A DNA stretch of 64,000 nucleotides from Embleya sp040605455 (GTDB lineage: Bacteria; Actinomycetota; Actinomycetes; Streptomycetales; Streptomycetaceae). This document shows, one piece after another, positions 17,259-26,381 of the stretch (position 1 is the stretch's first letter; every line of letters begins with the position of its first letter). The position numbers and the translations under genes were made by a program. The stretch spans positions 41,229 to 105,228 of the forward strand of contig NZ_JBEXCV010000010.1 of assembly GCF_040605455.1 (NCBI RefSeq), in the 5' to 3' direction. The notes below the pieces were generated by a model. The model made no database searches. It had not been told where the DNA came from and saw only the letters and a list, made by a program, of their open reading frames with translations.

Positions 17259-18250
17259 CGCACGTGGTCTCCGACGAACTCGACCTGTTCCTCGCGCACA
17301 TCGGGCGGGCGGAGGAGGTCGAGGCACTGACCCTGGTCCGAAACCTGCTCGGCAAGGGCGTGCCCGGCGACCGGGTATTGACCGACCTGGTGATCCCGGC
17401 GCTGCGCACGGTGGGCGAGCGGTGGGCCACCGGCGAGTGGACCGTGGCGCGCGAACACGGCGCCTCGCACGTCACCGGTCGTGTGGTGCACCTGATCGCG
17501 GACGCGACGCCGCGGCCACGCTCCGCGTCCCGGGTCGTGGTCTGCTGCGCGCAGGGCGACTGGCACGGGCTGGCGTCCACGATCCTGGCCGCGCTGTTAC
17601 GGGGACGCGGCATCGAGGCAATGGTCCTACCGCCGGGCACCGGCACGGGCGAACTGGCCCGGATATTGCCCGACGCGGAGGCGGATTCGGTCGCGATCGG
17701 CTGCATGGTCTCCACCGCGCTGCCGGGCGCGCGGGCGATGGTCGAGGTGGCCCGGCGGGTCGGCGTACCGGTTCTGGTCGGCGGCCCGGGCTTCGGTCCG
17801 GACGGCCGGTGGGCGGGCGTGGTGGGCGCGAACGGCTGGGCGCAGGACGCCCGGCAGGCCGCCGACATGCTGGCGGGCCCGGACTGGCCCACGATCACCA
17901 CCCCGGCACCTCGGCTGCGCCACCTCCCGGACGCCGCCCACGACGGCGTCGGTCTGTTGCGCACCCCACTGGTCGCGGCCGGCATGGCAGCCCTGGTCCC
18001 GATCGAGAGCGAGCGCTCGGACACCACACTGCGGGACGGGCTGGTGACCGCCGTCGACGCTCTCGCGGTTTCGCTCTTCCTCGACGACCACGTCCTCTTC
18101 GTCGACTTCACCCGGTGGTTCGCCGACGTCCTGGGCCACCGCCACGTCCCGAGGCAGGCCCTCGCCGCGGCGTACCGCGCCTTCGCCGCCCGTTTGGCGC
18201 ACGTGCCGGGGGCGGGCGCCACGCTGAGGGTGGCGGGGGCGGTGCTGTAG
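17255..18250 (+). CDS. CarH-like cobalamin-binding protein without DNA-binding domain
   Basis: A 331-residue soluble protein. The N-terminal four-helix-bundle-like part carries RWATGEWTVAREHGASH, which contains W57-x9-E67-H68, the signature of CarH/LitR B12 photoreceptors that cap the adenosyl side of the cofactor. A Rossmann-type B12 domain follows with Asp102-x-His104 (GDWHGLAS; the usual DxHxxG Gly is replaced by Ala107), CMVSTALPG and VLVGGPGFG. No MerR helix-turn-helix is present. An extra helical region fills 235-331. The ATG overlaps the phosphatase stop codon, implying 1:1 partnership. I infer it senses B12, light or both for the phosphatase; methyltransferase corrinoid carriers are a less likely alternative. 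Confidence 0.85.
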   Translation: MTHVVSDELDLFLAHIGRAEEVEALTLVRNLLGKGVPGDRVLTDLVIPALRTVGERWATGEWTVAREHGASHVTGRVVHLIADATPRPRSASRVVVCCAQGDWHGLASTILAALLRGRGIEAMVLPPGTGTGELARILPDAEADSVAIGCMVSTALPGARAMVEVARRVGVPVLVGGPGFGPDGRWAGVVGANGWAQDARQAADMLAGPDWPTITTPAPRLRHLPDAAHDGVGLLRTPLVAAGMAALVPIESERSDTTLRDGLVTAVDALAVSLFLDDHVLFVDFTRWFADVLGHRHVPRQALAAAYRAFAARLAHVPGAGATLRVAGAVL

Positions 18251-18290
18251 CGGACCCGGGTCGGGGTTGGGCCGGGTGTCCCGCAACGGA

Positions 18291-18671
18291 TCAGCCCGCG
18301 GCGCTCAGGTCCTCGTCCGTCGGGGTGTCGTCACACAGGGCCTCGTCCAGGTCCGGGTGCACGTCGAAGAGGCGGCGCAGGCCGAGGGCGGTGAAGACGC
18401 GGTTGACGTGGTGGTCGTTGTTGCTGGGCATGACCAGCCGCAGGGTGCCGCCGGTGGAGCGGAGCAGGCGACGGGCGGCGACCAGGGTGCCGATGCCGGT
18501 GGAGTCGAGGAATTCCACCTCGGTGAGTTCGAGGACGATCCGGTGGTCGCCGTCGGCGACCGCGCGTCTGACGTGTTCGCGCAGCTCGGGGACGACCGCG
18601 TAGTCGACCTCCCCGAGCACGTGCAGCACGGTCCAGCCCTGGAGATCGTCCTTGATCACCTGAAGAGTCAC
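18291..18671 (-). CDS. STAS-domain anti-sigma factor antagonist (2)
   Basis: A 126-residue RsbV/SpoIIAA-like protein. The STAS core has GWTVLHVLGEVDYAVVPELRE and the phosphorylation motif EFLDSTGIGTLV with Ser57. It ends with an acidic tail. The GTG start at 18671 is supported by GAGGGGA about eleven bases upstream; the longer open frame has no family similarity. It is convergent with the B12-protein gene and likely a second substrate of the phosphatase at 15528. A SigB-like promoter sequence lies about 240 bases upstream. Confidence 0.88.
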   Translation of the reverse strand: MTLQVIKDDLQGWTVLHVLGEVDYAVVPELREHVRRAVADGDHRIVLELTEVEFLDSTGIGTLVAARRLLRSTGGTLRLVMPSNNDHHVNRVFTALGLRRLFDVHPDLDEALCDDTPTDEDLSAAG

Positions 18672-19011
18672 GCGCCGGCATTCCCCTCGCCCATGGTGTC
18701 CTGAGCCGCGACGCAGGATGCCCGCAACGATCGGCGACCCGTCCCCCATCGAATGCGCCGACGGATCCGGGGAGCCCCTGGACACGTGGCTCGGGAGCCG
18801 GGTGGTCGGCCCGGCCTGTGACCTACCGTAGTGGGCCCCGGGAGCCGGGGCAGTGACGATCCGGTCACGTACGGGTCTCGGTTGCAGCGTACACCGATTG
18901 CCGAAAGCCGCTCCCGGGGTACCCACTTCCCGTTGGTCGACTCACGCGGTTACACAACGTCACCTCGGGTAATCCGGCGGCAACCGTCCGGCCGGACCGG
19001 GGAAGCGCTGC
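18672..19011. other. Intergenic region upstream of the second STAS gene
   Basis: No gene is seen. Apart from the SigB-like promoter candidate at 18919-18943, I see nothing I can name. Confidence 0.5.
18919..18943 (-). promoter_or_regulatory. Candidate SigB-type promoter for the second STAS gene
   Basis: On the minus strand GAGT, 15 bases, then GGGTAC. This fits the streptomycete SigB-family consensus GNNT-N14-16-GGGTAC/T. It would give a leader of about 240 bases, longer than usual, so it is only a candidate. Confidence 0.4.
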
Positions 19012-19674
19012 TCAGCGGGTCGACCACGGCACGTCCGCGACCACCGTGCACGAGCCCGGCGCAATCTCGGTGAAGCCCGCGTCGCGCACGACGGGCCGAC
19101 CGCTCGTGGTCAACGCGGGCCACGCGGCCGGCTCGGCGACCCGGACCGCGAGATCGAAGTCACGCTCCGCCCACTCCTTGCGCCCGGCGGGGCCCATGTC
19201 CAGCCACGCGAGGTGACTGCCGTGCCCCACCTGCGCCATGGCCTTGCCGGCGGTCATCTCCAGCGTCGGGTTCAGCCACAACACGGGCTGCCCGGACGCT
19301 GCTGCGGGCGGCGCTGCCGGTTCGTCCAGGTCGGTACCGGATACCTGCAACTTGGCCAGGTCCTTGGGCCATGCGTCCAGCGGGATCGGCGGGTACACCC
19401 GAACCTCCGCCGTGCGGTGGGCCACCGTGATGCCCGGCAACGTGTTAGCCCGCCGCCACTCGCCACCGCGGGCGCGCCGGACCACCTTGCGGATGCGGTG
19501 GCCCTGCCATGCCTCGACGACGTCGTGCCATTCACCGTCCGGGTCGGTGGACCTCGGGTCGGCCAGCAGGACCAGGACCGCGCGTGCGGCGGCCTCCAGG
19601 GCGTCGGTTCGGGCCGGCGGGTCGTCCTTCTCGATGTGCGCCACGAGGGGGAGGACGTATTCGATGGTGCTCAC
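19012..19674 (-). CDS. PTH2-type peptidyl-tRNA hydrolase-like protein
   Basis: A 220-residue protein. The C-terminal part (about 120-220) shows the PTH2 pattern: LNPTLEMTAGKAMAQVGHGSH with conserved Lys/Gln/His, a central VRVAEPAAWPAL, and RDAGFTEIAPGSCTVVA near the end. PTH2 enzymes free tRNA from stalled peptidyl-tRNA. An N-terminal extension of about 110 residues is specific to the actinomycete group. The GTG at 19674 is taken as the start; its ribosome site is weak (AAGG). It appears to be a single-gene unit. The activity has not been demonstrated for this subfamily as far as I know. Confidence 0.75.
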   Translation of the reverse strand: MSTIEYVLPLVAHIEKDDPPARTDALEAAARAVLVLLADPRSTDPDGEWHDVVEAWQGHRIRKVVRRARGGEWRRANTLPGITVAHRTAEVRVYPPIPLDAWPKDLAKLQVSGTDLDEPAAPPAAASGQPVLWLNPTLEMTAGKAMAQVGHGSHLAWLDMGPAGRKEWAERDFDLAVRVAEPAAWPALTTSGRPVVRDAGFTEIAPGSCTVVADVPWSTR

Positions 19675-19875
19675 GGGTCGATGATGCCTTGCTCGTGGCC
19701 GCTCGGCCTCGTTGGGAGTGCCCGGTCTCGGTGCACGGTTGCCGTTGGGCGTTGGTCGGTTTGGGGATTGCGCCGGCCCGCCCACCCGTTGCCTCAGGTG
19801 TCGGGGCCGGGTTTTAGGGGCCGGGTTTTACGGGCCTCGGGGTGGGCCGATGGCGCCCCGAGGCCCTTGGTGGGT

Positions 19876-20754
19876 TCAGGCCTCCATCGCCCTTGTGGTC
19901 AGGAAGCGGGCGATGGTGCCGATGGCTTCCTGGGATTCGGGCATCGCCGGGTCGATCGCGGGCCAGGCGTGCGGGACGTCGGGGACCAGGTGGGCCTGGA
20001 CCGGGACACCCGCCGTGGCGGCTCGGGCGGCGAACGCGGTGCTGTCGCCGAGCAGGGCCTCGTGGCAGGAGGCCAGGAGCAGGACCGGCGGCAGGCCGGA
20101 CAGGTCGGCGAACAGCGGCGACGCCAACGGATCACCCGGGTCGTGCAGTTGCAGGTAGAGCTCGGCGGCCTCGCGCAGCGACTTCTTCGAGATCAGTTGG
20201 TCGGTGGCCGCGTTCGAATCGTACGTGGGCTTGGTCACGGTCAGGTCCAGCCACGGCGACAGCAGCACCAGGCCGGACGGCAGCGGCACCCGGGCGCCCC
20301 GGGCCGCGATGGCCAGCGCCGCCGCGAGCCCGCCGCCGGCCGAGTCGCCGCCCACGAACGGAGCCGGATGCGCGTCGCCGTTCGCGTCCACGATCGTGTC
20401 GTACACGTTCGCCACGTCGTGCAGCGCGGCCGGATACGGCGCTTCCGGCGCGAGGCGGTATTCGGCCAGTACCACCCGGGCCCGCGCGACCAGCGCGAGC
20501 CGCGAACCGATGCCCAACCAGCCCGTGGCGTCGCCCATCCGGTAACCGCCGCCGTGGAAGTAGAGCAGTGTCAGTGCCGGGTCCGGCACCTCCAGGAACG
20601 TGCACGGCACGCCGCCCACCAACTCCTGACGCACCGTCACCCCGGGTTCGGGTTCCTGGCGATACGCCGCGGTGCCGCGTCGCCGCGCGTCCAGTTCGTC
20701 CGACGCGGCACGCCCCTCGCGTACCGGCGGCAGATTCCAACCATCCAGGCTCAT
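19876..20754 (-). CDS. HSL-family alpha/beta hydrolase (esterase/lipase)
   Basis: A 292-residue esterase of the hormone-sensitive-lipase group. The oxyanion motif YFHGGGYRMG lies near residue 85. The nucleophile elbow GGDSAGGGLA lies near residue 155. The acid lies in the region after LLLASCHEALLGD, and the catalytic His in VPDVPHAWPAID near residue 260. The ATG has GGGGAGGGC upstream. It is divergent from the large BTAD/AAA regulator, which may control it. No signal peptide is visible, so it is probably cytosolic. Confidence 0.9.
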   Translation of the reverse strand: MSLDGWNLPPVREGRAASDELDARRRGTAAYRQEPEPGVTVRQELVGGVPCTFLEVPDPALTLLYFHGGGYRMGDATGWLGIGSRLALVARARVVLAEYRLAPEAPYPAALHDVANVYDTIVDANGDAHPAPFVGGDSAGGGLAAALAIAARGARVPLPSGLVLLSPWLDLTVTKPTYDSNAATDQLISKKSLREAAELYLQLHDPGDPLASPLFADLSGLPPVLLLASCHEALLGDSTAFAARAATAGVPVQAHLVPDVPHAWPAIDPAMPESQEAIGTIARFLTTRAMEA

Positions 20755-21075
20755 CCGTGCCCTCCCCAACCGAAACCCGAGTGCCCACAGGCCCGATGCC
20801 CACCTGACGGCTGCCCCGATACCGGATCTCCCACGCCCGGCACGGGATCGGCCGCCCGGGTCCGTACCCCACGATGCCGTGCCGCCGACAGCCTCCGGGA
20901 AACCCGAGTACGGATCAAGTGATTGGCCGGGTTGTGACATGGGGCCGGCGCAATTGGCCGCCGGTTGCACCGTTCGGTTCGTACCATGTGGCGCGCGGGG
21001 TCCTTCGAACCGCTCCCGGACCGGCGCCGGGGAATCGGTTGTCGCGAAGACGACAGCAGGAGGGGGGTCCGTCAC
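20755..21075. other. Divergent control region, hydrolase / BTAD regulator
   Basis: About 320 bases between two divergent starts. No ORF, clear palindrome or consensus promoter stands out to me. Confidence 0.4.
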
Positions 21076-24000
21076 ATGGTGGTCCGGGTGCGTGTTCTCG
21101 GCCATGTCTGCGTAGACGGCCCCGCGGGCCGCGCCGCGGAGGATCTCCTGGGCGGCCCGCAGGCCCAGCTCGTGTTCGCCGCACTGGCACTGGGGCGCCG
21201 GCATCCGGTGCCGCGCGAGGAGTTGGCCGCCCTGCTGTGGCCCGAGCAGGCGCCCAAGTCGTGGGAGGGCGCGCTGCGCGGCGTGCTCAGTCGGGTGCGC
21301 GGCTTCCTGGGCCAGGCCGGATACGACGCCTCGTCGGTGCTGCGGCACCGGGCCGGCTGCTACGTGTTGTCTCTGCCCGAGGGCACCGAGGTCGACGTGG
21401 AGGCGGCCGAGAGCGCGCTGATCGAGGCCGAGGCGCTCGCGGTGCACGGTGCCTTCGCGCAGGCCCGATCCCGGGCACACGACGCGCACGAGATCCTCGC
21501 CCTGCCGTTTCTGCCCGGCCAGGACGGCGACTGGGTCAACGAGCGGCGCACCCGCTGGCGCTCGGCCCGGCTGCGCGCGCTCGCGGTGTCGGTGACCACC
21601 GAATTGCACCTGGGCCGGGCCGACGCGGCGGTGACCCGCGCGGGCCAACTCGTCGACCTGGATCCGTTCCGCGAGAGCAGCCACCGCCTGCTGATGACCG
21701 CGCACGCGGCCGGCGGCGACCGGGCGGCGGCGCTGCGTGCGTACGAACGATGTCGGCGCCTGTTGGCCACCGAATTGGGCGTGGGGCCGTCCCCGGAGAC
21801 CGAATCGGCCTTCCTGCGCCTGCTCGGCGACGCCACGCCGCAACCGCTGCCGGTGCCCGCGCCCGCCGCGCGCTTCGCCTCGCCCGCTCCCGGCCGGGAC
21901 GCCCTGCCCGCCCCGGCACCCACCCGCTCGGCGCACGACGCGTTCCCGCACGGCGCGCCGGGACCGATCGTGGGCCGCTCCGCCGAATTGCGCCTGCTGG
22001 AGGAATCCACCGGGGCCGAGGTCGGCTCGCGCGTGGTGCTGGTCAGCGGCGACGCCGGAATCGGCAAATCCTTCCTGTTGAGCGAGTTCGCCACCCGCGC
22101 CGGCCACAACGCGCTGGTGCTGACCGGCCGCAGCGACGAGGGCGTGGCGGCGCCGTTCCAACCCTTCGTGACCATGCTGCGCGCGCACCTCGCCGACGTC
22201 GCGGCCGAGGAGTTGCGCGAGCGGGTCGGCGACCTCGGCGGCGAGTTGCACCGACTGCTGCCCGAACTGCCCTTGGAACCGGCCGGCCTGACCCAGCCTC
22301 AGGGGCCGCCCGACTCGAACACCGAGCGCTACCGGCTGTTCGAGGCGGTCGCCGGAGTGTTCCGGCACGCGGCCGGCAGGGGTGGTTTGGTACTGCTGCT
22401 CGACGACGTGCACTGGTCCTCGACCTCGACCATGCTGATGCTGCGCCATGTGGCCCGGGCGCTGGTCGGCACCCGCGCGGTGCTGGTGCTCGCCTACCGC
22501 GACACCGGGCTCGGCTCGGTCCACCCGATGACCAGGCTGATCGCCGACCTCTACCGCGACCTGCATCCACTGCACGTGCCGCTGGGCGGCCTGGACGTGG
22601 CGGCTTTGGTCGAACTCGCGCACGTGCTGGCCGGCCCGCTGCCACCGCGCGCGGAAGGCGTCCGGGCCCACGTCCTGCGCGAACTCAGCGACGGCAATCC
22701 GTTGTTGGCCACCGAACTGCTGCGCCAATGGGCGGATGTCAGCGACTGGTCGGCGCTGGGCAAGAGCGTGCCCGCGGACGTCCCGCGCCGAGTGCGCAAC
22801 GTGCTGCGCCAGCGGCTTCTGGGCCTGCCGCAGTCCACCCTGGAGGCGCTCACCGTGGCCGCCGTGGTCGGCCCGGCCTTCGATATCGACCTGGTCGCCG
22901 CCGTACACCCGGGCGGGTTCGACACCGTCGTGGACGCCCTCGACGATGCCGAGCGTGCCCATGTGGTGCGGGCCGAGGAGACCGATCGCCCGGGCCGCTT
23001 CACCTTCGTCCACGCCCTGGTCCGCTCCACGCTCTACCAGGAACTGCCCACCGCACGCCGGCTGCAACTGCACCGCAAGGTCGGCCTGGCCCTGGAGGCA
23101 CGCGGCGACCGGGACGCGCATCTGCCCGAACTGGCCCACCACTTCCGACTGGCCTGCCGATTCGGCGAGGCCCGCCGCGCCCTGGACTACGCCTGGCGCG
23201 CGGGCGACGAGGCGCGCGACGGCGGCGCGTTCGAGGTCGCCGCCGAACACTACCGGCAGGCCCTGGAGGTGCTGCCGATGGTGGCCGATCCGGCCCCGGA
23301 GACCCGCTGCGACCTGCTGCTCTCGCGGGGCGCCGCACTGGACCGGTGCGGCGACCGGCGCTGCCGGGAGGTGCTGCGCCGGGCCGCCGAGGAGGCCCGG
23401 GCGTTGTCCGACCCGCGCCGGCTGGGCCGAGTCGCGCTCGCCATGGTGCGCCTGGGGCAGGTCTACCAGGTGGGCGTGGATCTGGAGTTGGTCGCGCTGC
23501 TGCGCGAGGCGCTGGCGGCACTGCCGATCGCCTCCGGCCTGCCCGCGGACATCGCACTGCGCTCGCTGTTGCTGGCCGCGCTCGCGGTGGCGCTCACCTT
23601 CGGGCACGACCGCGAGGCGCGGCTGACCATGCTCTACGAAGCACTGGACGCGGCCCGCGAATCGGGCTCGCACGATGCGCTGGCACAGGGCCTGGAAGCA
23701 CACCACCTGGCCGCCTCCGGCCCGGATCTGGTCGAGGAACGGCTGCGGATGAGCGGCGAGTTGACCGTGCTCTCCGGACTGACTGGTGATCAGGAGTCGC
23801 TGTTTCGCAGCCACTTGAACCAGGCCTACGACCTGGTGGTGCGCGGCTCGATCCCGGCCGCCGAGCGCGAGTACGCGCAGGCGCAGCGGGTGGCCCGGCG
23901 GCTGCGGCATCCGTGGTTCACCTGGGAGGTGCTGATCTACCGCTGCGGCCTGGAACTGCTGCGCGGGCGGACCGCGCGCGCGGCCGACGTATTGGCCGAC

Positions 24001-24588
24001 GCGCTGCGGCTGGCCCGGCGATCGGGGCTGCCGCGCGAGGCGGTGCGCTCGTTCAACCTCTCGCAGATCCTGGCGGTGCGTTGGGAACAGGGCCGGTTGG
24101 GCATGATGGCGCGCCGCGCCGCGGTGGCCGCGGACTGGTCGCGGGACGTGTCCTGGTGGCGGATTCAGTCCTGCTGGGCGGCGTCCGCGTCGACCGACCC
24201 CAAGTCGGCGCGCGAGGAGTTCCACGCGTTGTGCGTGCCGGGCTTCGCGACGATCCCGGTGGACCTGCTGTGGACCGGTTCGCTGATGCGGTTGGGCGAG
24301 GTCGCGATCGAACTGGGCGATGTGGAACGCGGTCTGCTCGTGAGCGAGGCGCTGACCCCGTACGCTGAGCACCTGGACTGGACCGGCTCCTCGCTCGGCC
24401 CGGTGCGCCGGGTGCTCGGCGGGCTGGCCGCGCTCGTCGGCGACGGGGTCGCGGCCCGGGCGCAGTTCGACGCCGCGTACGCCCGGTGCGTCGAGTTGGG
24501 GCTGCCCGGACACGCCGAGCGCACGCTCGGGGACGCTGTGCGTCTGCTCGGTGAGCCGCTGGACACCGGCACCTCCTCCCTTCGCTGA
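21076..24588 (+). CDS. Large SARP-type BTAD/AAA regulator
   Basis: A 1170-residue cytosolic regulator. An OmpR-like DNA-binding domain occupies about 1-95 (VRVRVLGHVCVDG, LLWPEQAPKSWEGALRGVLSRVR). A BTAD domain spans about 100-255, ending RAYERCRRLLATELGVGPSPE. After a Pro/Ala linker come an AAA/NACHT-like ATPase with Walker A SGDAGIGKS (about 325-332) and Walker B VLLLDDVHW (about 439-446), and a long TPR-like helical C-terminus. There is no C-terminal LuxR helix-turn-helix, so it is AfsR-like rather than LAL. The ATG has GGAGGGGGG upstream. Such regulators usually activate nearby biosynthetic genes; the flanking hydrolase and PhyH enzyme are the candidates here. Confidence 0.88.
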   Translation: MVVRVRVLGHVCVDGPAGRAAEDLLGGPQAQLVFAALALGRRHPVPREELAALLWPEQAPKSWEGALRGVLSRVRGFLGQAGYDASSVLRHRAGCYVLSLPEGTEVDVEAAESALIEAEALAVHGAFAQARSRAHDAHEILALPFLPGQDGDWVNERRTRWRSARLRALAVSVTTELHLGRADAAVTRAGQLVDLDPFRESSHRLLMTAHAAGGDRAAALRAYERCRRLLATELGVGPSPETESAFLRLLGDATPQPLPVPAPAARFASPAPGRDALPAPAPTRSAHDAFPHGAPGPIVGRSAELRLLEESTGAEVGSRVVLVSGDAGIGKSFLLSEFATRAGHNALVLTGRSDEGVAAPFQPFVTMLRAHLADVAAEELRERVGDLGGELHRLLPELPLEPAGLTQPQGPPDSNTERYRLFEAVAGVFRHAAGRGGLVLLLDDVHWSSTSTMLMLRHVARALVGTRAVLVLAYRDTGLGSVHPMTRLIADLYRDLHPLHVPLGGLDVAALVELAHVLAGPLPPRAEGVRAHVLRELSDGNPLLATELLRQWADVSDWSALGKSVPADVPRRVRNVLRQRLLGLPQSTLEALTVAAVVGPAFDIDLVAAVHPGGFDTVVDALDDAERAHVVRAEETDRPGRFTFVHALVRSTLYQELPTARRLQLHRKVGLALEARGDRDAHLPELAHHFRLACRFGEARRALDYAWRAGDEARDGGAFEVAAEHYRQALEVLPMVADPAPETRCDLLLSRGAALDRCGDRRCREVLRRAAEEARALSDPRRLGRVALAMVRLGQVYQVGVDLELVALLREALAALPIASGLPADIALRSLLLAALAVALTFGHDREARLTMLYEALDAARESGSHDALAQGLEAHHLAASGPDLVEERLRMSGELTVLSGLTGDQESLFRSHLNQAYDLVVRGSIPAAEREYAQAQRVARRLRHPWFTWEVLIYRCGLELLRGRTARAADVLADALRLARRSGLPREAVRSFNLSQILAVRWEQGRLGMMARRAAVAADWSRDVSWWRIQSCWAASASTDPKSAREEFHALCVPGFATIPVDLLWTGSLMRLGEVAIELGDVERGLLVSEALTPYAEHLDWTGSSLGPVRRVLGGLAALVGDGVAARAQFDAAYARCVELGLPGHAERTLGDAVRLLGEPLDTGTSSLR

Positions 24589-24701
24589 CTGGCTGTCACC
24601 TTGCGCTTTCGCGCTGCTCTGACGCTGTTCTGACGCTGTTTGCCTACCGTTGGTGACGGACCCGGCCGTTGCGCCGGGTGCGGAACGGGGAGGACGGGGC
24701 A

Positions 24702-25964
24702 ATGGGGATTGCGGGCGCCGGATCGGCGGTGGCGCACGACGCCGAGCGTGGCACATTCAGTGTGTTGGGTTGGCCGGTGGTGTGCTTCGAATCGTTCCAT
24801 CGGGTGGAGTTGCCGCGTCGCCTGGAGGGCGGACTGGGTGAACGGGTCGCCTGGGACGTGGCCGGCCGAGCCCCGATCGCGCTGTGCATGCCGAACGGTC
24901 AGGCGTACAGCTATGTCGAGGACCGCGGCGAAGTGCGGATCGTGCCCGGGGTGACCGCGGACGCCGCGTTGGTGGTCGAACTCGAATCCGGTGCGTGGCA
25001 GGACTACCTCTACGAACTGCGCACCAGCCGGGGACTGGTCGAATCGCACGCGGTGCGGTTCGTGCGCGGGGAGTTCGCCGACTGGGACGTATGGGAGCCC
25101 GCGATCCGCTGCATGTACTCCGGCACGCCCATCTACCACCCCGCGGCACTGGACCTGCGCGACCTCGCGGATCGTCCGATCGACCTGCACCGTGACTTCA
25201 CCACCCACGACGACCCCGACGAGATGGCGCATTTCCTGCGGGCCACCGGCTACCTGGTGGTGCGTCAGGTCTTCGACGCGGACCGGGTCGAGGAGTTGGC
25301 GGGCGAGGTGGACCGGATCCGGGGCCTGTGCCGCGAGGGCGACCGGAGGTCGCTGTGGGCGGACGGGCCCGGCGGGCTGCGTGCGCCCTACCGGTTGACC
25401 TATCTGGGCATGCGCTCGCCGCGGATCGCCGCACTGGCCGACGACCCGACCGTACGCATGTTGTGCGGTCTGGCCGGCCAGGACGTGGTCGCGGTGACCG
25501 ACCGCGATTCCGGACAGATCGCCGTACTCAAGGAGTTCGGCACCACGCCCGAACCCCTGTCCATCCCGGACCTGCCCTGGCACAAGGACTGCGCGCTCGG
25601 CGGTTGTCCGGTCACGTGTCCGCGCGTGCACGTGGGAATCCGGCTGGACGCGGTGAGCCAGGACAGTTCCCAGCTCTACACGCTGGCCGGCTCGTGGGGC
25701 ACGGTCGCGCACGAGCTGTACACGCCGGCCCAATGGGAGCAACTCCCGGTGGTCGGAATCACCACCGAACCGGGCGACGTGACCGTACACATGGGCTGCG
25801 GCCTGCATGCGGGGCCTGCGGCGACCGGCCCGGCCCGCCGCCGCACGCTGTACGTGCAGTTCGACAATCCGCGAATCTTCGACGTCACGAACGCGTACGA
25901 GACATACGAACAGGTGATCCCGGGCTACGGGAGCGGAGACCTACTGACCATGTCGCGAATGTAG
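24702..25964 (+). CDS. PhyH-type Fe(II)/2-oxoglutarate dioxygenase with extra N-terminal domain (paralogue 2)
   Basis: A 420-residue protein of the same architecture as the one at 13616. The N-terminal domain (about 30-150) has DAALVVELESGAWQDY and WEPAIRCMYSGTPIY. The PhyH domain has iron ligands His294 and Asp296 (PWHKDCALGG) and His369 (GCGLHAGP), preceded by EPGDVTVHMGC. Arg380/381 may bind 2-oxoglutarate. The ATG at 24702 has GGGGAGGAC upstream. It lies 113 bases after the SARP-type regulator and is probably under its control. Similarity to paralogue 1 is clear in motifs but diverged elsewhere, so they likely act on different substrates. Confidence 0.84.
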   Translation: MGIAGAGSAVAHDAERGTFSVLGWPVVCFESFHRVELPRRLEGGLGERVAWDVAGRAPIALCMPNGQAYSYVEDRGEVRIVPGVTADAALVVELESGAWQDYLYELRTSRGLVESHAVRFVRGEFADWDVWEPAIRCMYSGTPIYHPAALDLRDLADRPIDLHRDFTTHDDPDEMAHFLRATGYLVVRQVFDADRVEELAGEVDRIRGLCREGDRRSLWADGPGGLRAPYRLTYLGMRSPRIAALADDPTVRMLCGLAGQDVVAVTDRDSGQIAVLKEFGTTPEPLSIPDLPWHKDCALGGCPVTCPRVHVGIRLDAVSQDSSQLYTLAGSWGTVAHELYTPAQWEQLPVVGITTEPGDVTVHMGCGLHAGPAATGPARRRTLYVQFDNPRIFDVTNAYETYEQVIPGYGSGDLLTMSRM

Positions 25965-26381
25965 CCCCCGACGTGACCGGAGAGGCAGAGCGGAAGGGCT
26001 CACGCTGCGCGGGGGCGGCGGTCGGGCCACGACGGCCGCAGGCGCCTGGTGTGCGTGGCGCACGGGGCACGGGTGCCGCGCCGGGCTGGTCTGCGGCGCC
26101 TCCCGTCCTGCCGGCGTGCCCTCGCGATGGGGCGTGGGGCGGGACCGGGCCGGGTCTTTCGGCCGCGTAGCGGACGTGCATCCCGGCGCGGAGCGCCGGC
26201 CCGACCGCGGCTGCGGAGCAGACGCGGTCGGCTGCGGAAGGCGCTGTGGCCGGTGTGGCCCCGACCGTCGCCCCCGCGGATGGTGGGCCCGTCCTTCAGC
26301 GGTAGGTGCTGTGGTTGGTGTGACGTGGGACTGGGTGGGGGCTCGGCTCGGTAACGTGTCCGGCCTTACGGGGAGGCGTAG
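25965..26381. other. Intergenic region, nothing recognised
   Basis: About 417 GC-rich bases between the dioxygenase stop and the FGLLP-type membrane protein. Short open frames have no ribosome site or codon bias. I see no clear terminator or operator. Confidence 0.45.

Noticed and set aside
17000..17300. Cobalamin riboswitch expected before the B12-binding gene
   Set aside because: The gene starts inside the preceding stop codon, with no leader and no B12-box-like sequence upstream of the phosphatase either.
20874..23789. 971-codon plus-strand frame inside the BTAD/AAA gene
   Set aside because: Arg/Gly/Ala-rich out-of-frame translation; the overlapping frame has clear BTAD and Walker motifs.
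19876..24756. 1626-codon open frame on the minus strand
   Set aside because: Only its last 293 codons are a real gene (HSL hydrolase). The rest is antisense to the BTAD/AAA regulator, without domains or ribosome site, a common effect of high GC.
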